DNA from: Ravibacter sp037191015
Lineage (GTDB): Bacteria > Bacteroidota > Bacteroidia > Cytophagales > Spirosomataceae
Direction: 5' to 3'
Assembly: GCA_037191015.1 (NCBI GenBank)
Contig: JBBCKD010000007.1
Span: forward strand, 124,001 to 188,000
DNA: 64,000 nt
This document shows positions 60,650 to 64,000 of this stretch, piece after piece. Each line of letters begins with the position of its first letter. Position 1 is the stretch's first letter. The position numbers and the translations under genes are program-made. Under the pieces are notes generated by a model. That model worked only from the letters and a program-made list of their open reading frames with translations. It had not been told where the DNA came from and ran no database searches.

Positions 60650-61891
60650 ATGGAGGAGCAAGAAATAAAATATATACCTGTAAAAAACTTGGTATTGTGG
60701 ACTGAAAACCCGCGAGATCCTGTTGATGCAAAAGCCAAGGATCAGGATATAGTTAATAGGGCATTAGAAGATCGTCAATTCAAGTGGTCGCTATCTAAAC
60801 TTGCACGTGAAATGGGAGATTATTTCGATTTTAGCGAAATACCCACCGTAGTGTATCATGGCAAAAAACCGGTAGTTTATGATGGAAATAGACGAGTAAT
60901 ATTAGGAAAAATAAAGCTGGGACTTGTAACTATTCCGGTAGGTACAAATATTCAGCTACCTAAAGTGCCTGATACAATTCCTTGCAATGTATGTATAGAA
61001 AAAATTGCTTTACATAATGTTTACAGAAAGCATAGCGATTCGGGCTCATGGCAACCATTAGAGCGAGATATTTTTCTTCATAAATTTATGGGAAAAGAAA
61101 AAAGTTCATTTCTTATTTTAGAAGAAGATACAGGTATTATAACCGCAAATCCACATTTAAATCAGCGATTTGTAAAAGAGGAAATTTTCAGAGATGACAC
61201 TTTGAAATTAATGGGGTTTTCTATTAAAAATGGTAGACTAAATAGTGTACATAATAACGAAGATTCGGAGGAAATACTATTAGATATTACACAAAAAATA
61301 AAATCCGGAACAATAAGTACCCGAAAGAACAGGGGTAAGGTATTTGAAGTTTTAGAGCCAACATCTCAGCAATTAATCGAGGAAAACAAAAGCAACAAGC
61401 CTCATTTGTCACAAATTCGTTTTGACCTTTCCAAAGGAGTGGAGAAACCTCAAAGACAATCACGACGTTCGATTAAGAAAGCCAATGAGCTTTTTGGAGG
61501 CAAACTATACCTGCGCATTGGAGAGGTAAGTAACCTGTATCGAGACATCACAGACTTATATGATTTCTATATAGGCAAACAAGATAGATTATCGCAGTCA
61601 TTTCCTGGATTGATAAGAATGTCTTTACGATTGCTTTGTGAAACTGCAGCCAAGGAAAGTAAAAAAAGAATTGAAGATTATGTGAAAGATAATTTTGATG
61701 AAGCAAAAAAAATACTGGACCAAGATATCAAAACCACTTTATCCGGACAAAATGTTTCTAAAGAAACAATAATGCAATTATTGAATACCGGTGCTCATAG
61801 TTATCAATCTACATTCAACGTCGAACAGACTATAGCTATATCAATTGCTGTTGGAGCTATTTTGACAATTACTCATGGAAAAGAAGAATAA
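60650..61891 (+). CDS. ParB/Srx-fold protein of the ATPase-methylase cassette
   Basis: This 413-residue protein begins with a ParB/sulfiredoxin-like domain (about 5-110): YIPVKNLVLWTENPRDPVDA and VVYDGNRRVILGKIKLGL, the DGNRR motif being characteristic of ParB/DndB-like NTP-binding sites. The middle and C-terminal parts (about 150-413) are mostly helical and not recognised. ParB-fold proteins hydrolyse CTP or ATP and can clamp or nick DNA. It follows the AAA/TOPRIM gene by 18 bases and overlaps the methylase start by 17 bases, so the three are one translational unit. It is a strong candidate for the target-recognition or DNA-loading part. Confidence 0.75.
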   Translation: MEEQEIKYIPVKNLVLWTENPRDPVDAKAKDQDIVNRALEDRQFKWSLSKLAREMGDYFDFSEIPTVVYHGKKPVVYDGNRRVILGKIKLGLVTIPVGTNIQLPKVPDTIPCNVCIEKIALHNVYRKHSDSGSWQPLERDIFLHKFMGKEKSSFLILEEDTGIITANPHLNQRFVKEEIFRDDTLKLMGFSIKNGRLNSVHNNEDSEEILLDITQKIKSGTISTRKNRGKVFEVLEPTSQQLIEENKSNKPHLSQIRFDLSKGVEKPQRQSRRSIKKANELFGGKLYLRIGEVSNLYRDITDLYDFYIGKQDRLSQSFPGLIRMSLRLLCETAAKESKKRIEDYVKDNFDEAKKILDQDIKTTLSGQNVSKETIMQLLNTGAHSYQSTFNVEQTIAISIAVGAILTITHGKEE

Positions 61892-62753
61892 AACGAATAT
61901 ACACTACTCACCGCTAAGATATCCCGGAGGAAAGAATTGCATTTTCCCCTTCGTATCGAATATTTTTTATGAAAATAGTCTTATTGGAATGAGTTATGCT
62001 GAACCCTATGCTGGGGGGGCAGGTCTGGCGCTCAGGCTTTTGTTTGAAGGCTATGTAGAACGAATTTATATTAATGATTTTGATAAATCTATTTATGCCT
62101 TTTGGGTTACCATTCTTAATAAAACTGATGAATTCTGCGAGTGGTTGGAAAATGTAGAAATTTCGGTTTCCAACTGGAACAAATACAAGGAAATTCAAAG
62201 AAACATTGATAATGTTTCTTTATTTGAAATAGCTAAATCAACATATTTTCTGAATCGAACTAATATTTCTGGTGTCATTAAAGGTGGCATTATTGGTGGG
62301 CAAGACCAAACAGGAAAATATAAGATGGATGCTCGTTTTAATAAAGCAGATCTAATTGATAGGATTAAAAGAATAGCGAGATTGAAGAACAGAATTATTA
62401 TTTCAAATCTTGATGGTTTAGCTTTCATTAGCAAAATAAATAAGAAAAGAGAGGAGATTTTTATTTATTTAGACCCACCTTATTTTCAAAAAGGCGCTGA
62501 CTTATATATGAATTTCTACTCGAAGAAAGATCATGAAAAACTCTCTAAAACCGTTCGCTCCTTACAAAAAAAATGGATGGTATCTTATGATAATCATGAT
62601 TTCATTCTTAACCTTTATGCGGAACACAAAAGAGTAGTATATAAATTATCACAGTCGGCATCAAATCGAGTAGGAGACGAAATATTAGTTTTTTCCGAGG
62701 AAGTAAGATTTATAGATTCGATTAATACTCTCAAGTCGCCTATTTTGCTATAG
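61875..62753 (+). CDS. D12-class DNA adenine-N6 methyltransferase
   Basis: This 292-residue Dam-like enzyme has SPLRYPGGKNCIFPFVSNIF (about 12-31), the SAM motif YAEPYAGGAGLALRLLFEG, INDFDKSIYAFW, TYFLNRTNISGVIKGG (substrate region), catalytic DPPY in FIYLDPPYFQ (about 196-205), and a C-terminal VSYDNHDFILNLY. It differs from host Dam by its tight operon with an AAA/TOPRIM ATPase and a ParB-like gene. It may mark self DNA for those proteins. The recognition sequence cannot be inferred. Its composition is markedly AT-rich. Confidence 0.9.
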   Translation: MEKKNKTNIHYSPLRYPGGKNCIFPFVSNIFYENSLIGMSYAEPYAGGAGLALRLLFEGYVERIYINDFDKSIYAFWVTILNKTDEFCEWLENVEISVSNWNKYKEIQRNIDNVSLFEIAKSTYFLNRTNISGVIKGGIIGGQDQTGKYKMDARFNKADLIDRIKRIARLKNRIIISNLDGLAFISKINKKREEIFIYLDPPYFQKGADLYMNFYSKKDHEKLSKTVRSLQKKWMVSYDNHDFILNLYAEHKRVVYKLSQSASNRVGDEILVFSEEVRFIDSINTLKSPILL

Positions 62754-62875
62754 TTATAGGATATAGTGACCTGTATTTTCGAAAATCTTGGCTATAGAAC
62801 GCCTCAAAGTTCTTAGCTACTAATATATTTATGGTATTTGTACCATCTTCTATACCTATCCCAAAATATTCATCC

Positions 62876-64000
62876 ATGAATCCAGACTTAAAAGAGTTTG
62901 TAAAAGTTGCCGATGAGCAAAGGACTGGTCAAGGGACGTCAGAATCAGCAAAATTGTATATAAGGAAAAATAAGGGACTTAAGGAAAACCTAAATATTGA
63001 AATATCTTTCGGAGCCGGTAGGGCTTCAGCTATACCTTGGATAGCATTCACAGCCTATAATCAAACAGTAAAAAACGGCATCTACCCTGTCTACCTCTAC
63101 TATAAAGACATCGGCAAGTTAATACTAGCCTATGGCGTCAGCGAAACAAATAAGCCTGATCATCAGTGGCCCGTAGATGCACAATTTATCAAAGAACTAT
63201 TCAAACAAAACAACTGGGGAAAACCTGACCGCTATGGAGATTCCCTCGTTTTCAAAATCTACGACCGCGACGATCTTCCTAACGAGAAAATCATTGATAA
63301 TGACCTGGATAAGATATTAGAGCTATATCAATCGATGAGTTTTTTTGCTACGCCATCGCCAGAGCCGGAGGATACTGTTCATTTTGAAGCATCCCTCTTC
63401 TTCAATGCATTACGAGCGGCCGGCTTAAATTACTCGCCCACGCTTATCACACGATTTTGTGCTGCGCTGCTTACCAAACCATTTGTTATCTTAACCGGGC
63501 TATCCGGATCGGGTAAAACCAAATTGGCACAGGCGTTTGTACAGTGGATTTGTGAGGATAAAAGCCAATACCGCGTCGTTCCCGTAGGAGCCGACTGGAC
63601 CAATCGCGAACCGCTCCTCGGATACCCCAATGCCCTCAAACAGGATGAATACGTAAAGCCTGATAGCGGAGTGCTCGACTTAATCATCCAAGCCAATCAC
63701 AAGCCTGCGCTTCCTCATTTCCTGATTCTCGACGAAATGAACCTAAGTCATGTAGAACGGTATTTTGCCGATTTCCTGAGCGCTATGGAGTCGAAAGAAG
63801 AAATCCCGCTCTATGCGGAAGGCACGGTTGGCAACGGAGTTCCGGCACGTCTTCGGCTACCTCCTAACCTATTCATCATCGGTACGGTCAACATCGACGA
63901 AACTACTCACATGTTTAGTCCCAAAGTACTCGACAGGGCCAATACCATCGAGTTCCGTATCTCGGATTCGGAAATGGAGGAGTTTTTGGGTAACATAAAA
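62876..64000 (+). CDS. mcrB: McrB-type GTPase, 3' end outside the window
   Basis: At least 375 residues are visible. The N-terminal part (about 1-165) resembles MrcB/DUF3578 recognition domains (SFGAGRASAIPWIAFT, GIYPVYLYYKDIGKLILAYG). The AAA+ motor follows with Walker A GLSGSGKTKLAQAF (about 208-221), PVGADWTNREPLLGYPN, Walker B HFLILDEMNLSHVERYFADF, and FIIGTVNIDETTHMFSPKV, equivalent to the McrB MNTAD-type signature. McrB with McrC cuts modified DNA. An in-frame ATG at 62831 would add 15 residues; 62876 is preferred because it starts the folded domain. The partner McrC gene should lie to the right. It is less AT-rich than the preceding cassette. Confidence 0.85.
   Translation, partial: MNPDLKEFVKVADEQRTGQGTSESAKLYIRKNKGLKENLNIEISFGAGRASAIPWIAFTAYNQTVKNGIYPVYLYYKDIGKLILAYGVSETNKPDHQWPVDAQFIKELFKQNNWGKPDRYGDSLVFKIYDRDDLPNEKIIDNDLDKILELYQSMSFFATPSPEPEDTVHFEASLFFNALRAAGLNYSPTLITRFCAALLTKPFVILTGLSGSGKTKLAQAFVQWICEDKSQYRVVPVGADWTNREPLLGYPNALKQDEYVKPDSGVLDLIIQANHKPALPHFLILDEMNLSHVERYFADFLSAMESKEEIPLYAEGTVGNGVPARLRLPPNLFIIGTVNIDETTHMFSPKVLDRANTIEFRISDSEMEEFLGNIK

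Noticed and set aside
59069..62753. Assigning the cassette to a named defence system such as Gabija or Menshen
   Set aside because: No UvrD-type helicase accompanies the OLD-like ATPase, and I cannot confirm from memory the exact gene content of other three-gene systems.

Overview
The window looks like chromosomal DNA of a Bacteroidota bacterium, most likely a Cytophagales/Dyadobacter-like organism (my inference). The evidence is three SusC/SusD pairs, FecI/FecR regulatory pairs, a SusCD-linked one-piece sensor kinase, a type IX secretion C-terminal tail, TAnnTTTG-type -7 promoter boxes, and Gfo/Idh/MocA oxidoreductases with Tat leaders. No rRNA, tRNA, CRISPR array or complete insertion sequence was seen.

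Layout. 1-1.24 kb: the 3' part of an AT-rich coiled-coil membrane protein gene, whose edge cuts an AbiE-type toxin gene after 24 codons; the AbiEi-like antitoxin/regulator (DUF6088) survives with its promoter and palindromic operator. 2.2-3.0 kb: a MerR/TipAS regulator with a typical MerR operator. 3.1-9.1 kb: an iron/xenosiderophore uptake locus of the XusABC kind (PepSY reductase-like protein and two small membrane proteins, divergent from a TonB receptor and a DUF4374 surface lipoprotein). 9.3-18.6 kb: FecI sigma, FecR, SusC with STN domain, SusD, then two secreted oxidoreductases (Gfo/Idh/MocA and FAD). 19.1-22.9 kb: a LuxR-type response regulator translationally coupled to a 1022-residue Reg_prop sensor kinase. 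22.9-24.7 kb: a short-chain dehydrogenase and an outer-membrane barrel protein. 24.7-31.9 kb: a second FecI-FecR-SusC(STN)-SusD locus on the minus strand. 32-37.3 kb: a truncated lipoprotein paralogue, a DUF3052 protein, a PHP-UvrD helicase split into two frames at a small palindromic element, and an ECF sigma/four-TM protein pair. 37.4-48.2 kb: a minus-strand operon of a calcineurin-like phosphoesterase, SusC, SusD and a BACON lipoprotein, with a divergent DeoR-family regulator and a second phosphoesterase. Four TTTC half-sites at exact 10-bp spacing lie between operon and regulator. 48.3-54.8 kb: a methyltransferase, small lipoproteins, a beta-barrel remnant, another Gfo/Idh/MocA enzyme and a T9SS-secreted 14-repeat propeller protein.

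54.8-64 kb is an accessory region. It has three related HTH genes in different states of decay, each behind a TAnnTTTG box; a putative secreted TIM-barrel hydrolase; a 5'-truncated YhcG/DUF1016 nuclease; a HigA-like antitoxin without an obvious toxin; and a conserved-looking Bacteroidota intergenic repeat. It ends in a visibly AT-rich three-gene cassette (OLD-like AAA/TOPRIM ATPase, ParB/Srx-like protein, D12 adenine methylase) followed by the start of an McrB GTPase gene that runs off the right edge. The three-gene cassette is the best candidate here for an undescribed defence or DNA-modification system.

How the parts work together. The two FecI/FecR/SusC-STN loci are probably induced by their own ligands through trans-envelope signalling. 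The third SusCD operon is probably controlled by the DeoR regulator and appears devoted to phosphorylated or phosphodiester substrates. The Xus-like genes would capture ferric siderophores at the surface, move them across the outer membrane, and reduce or process them at the inner membrane.
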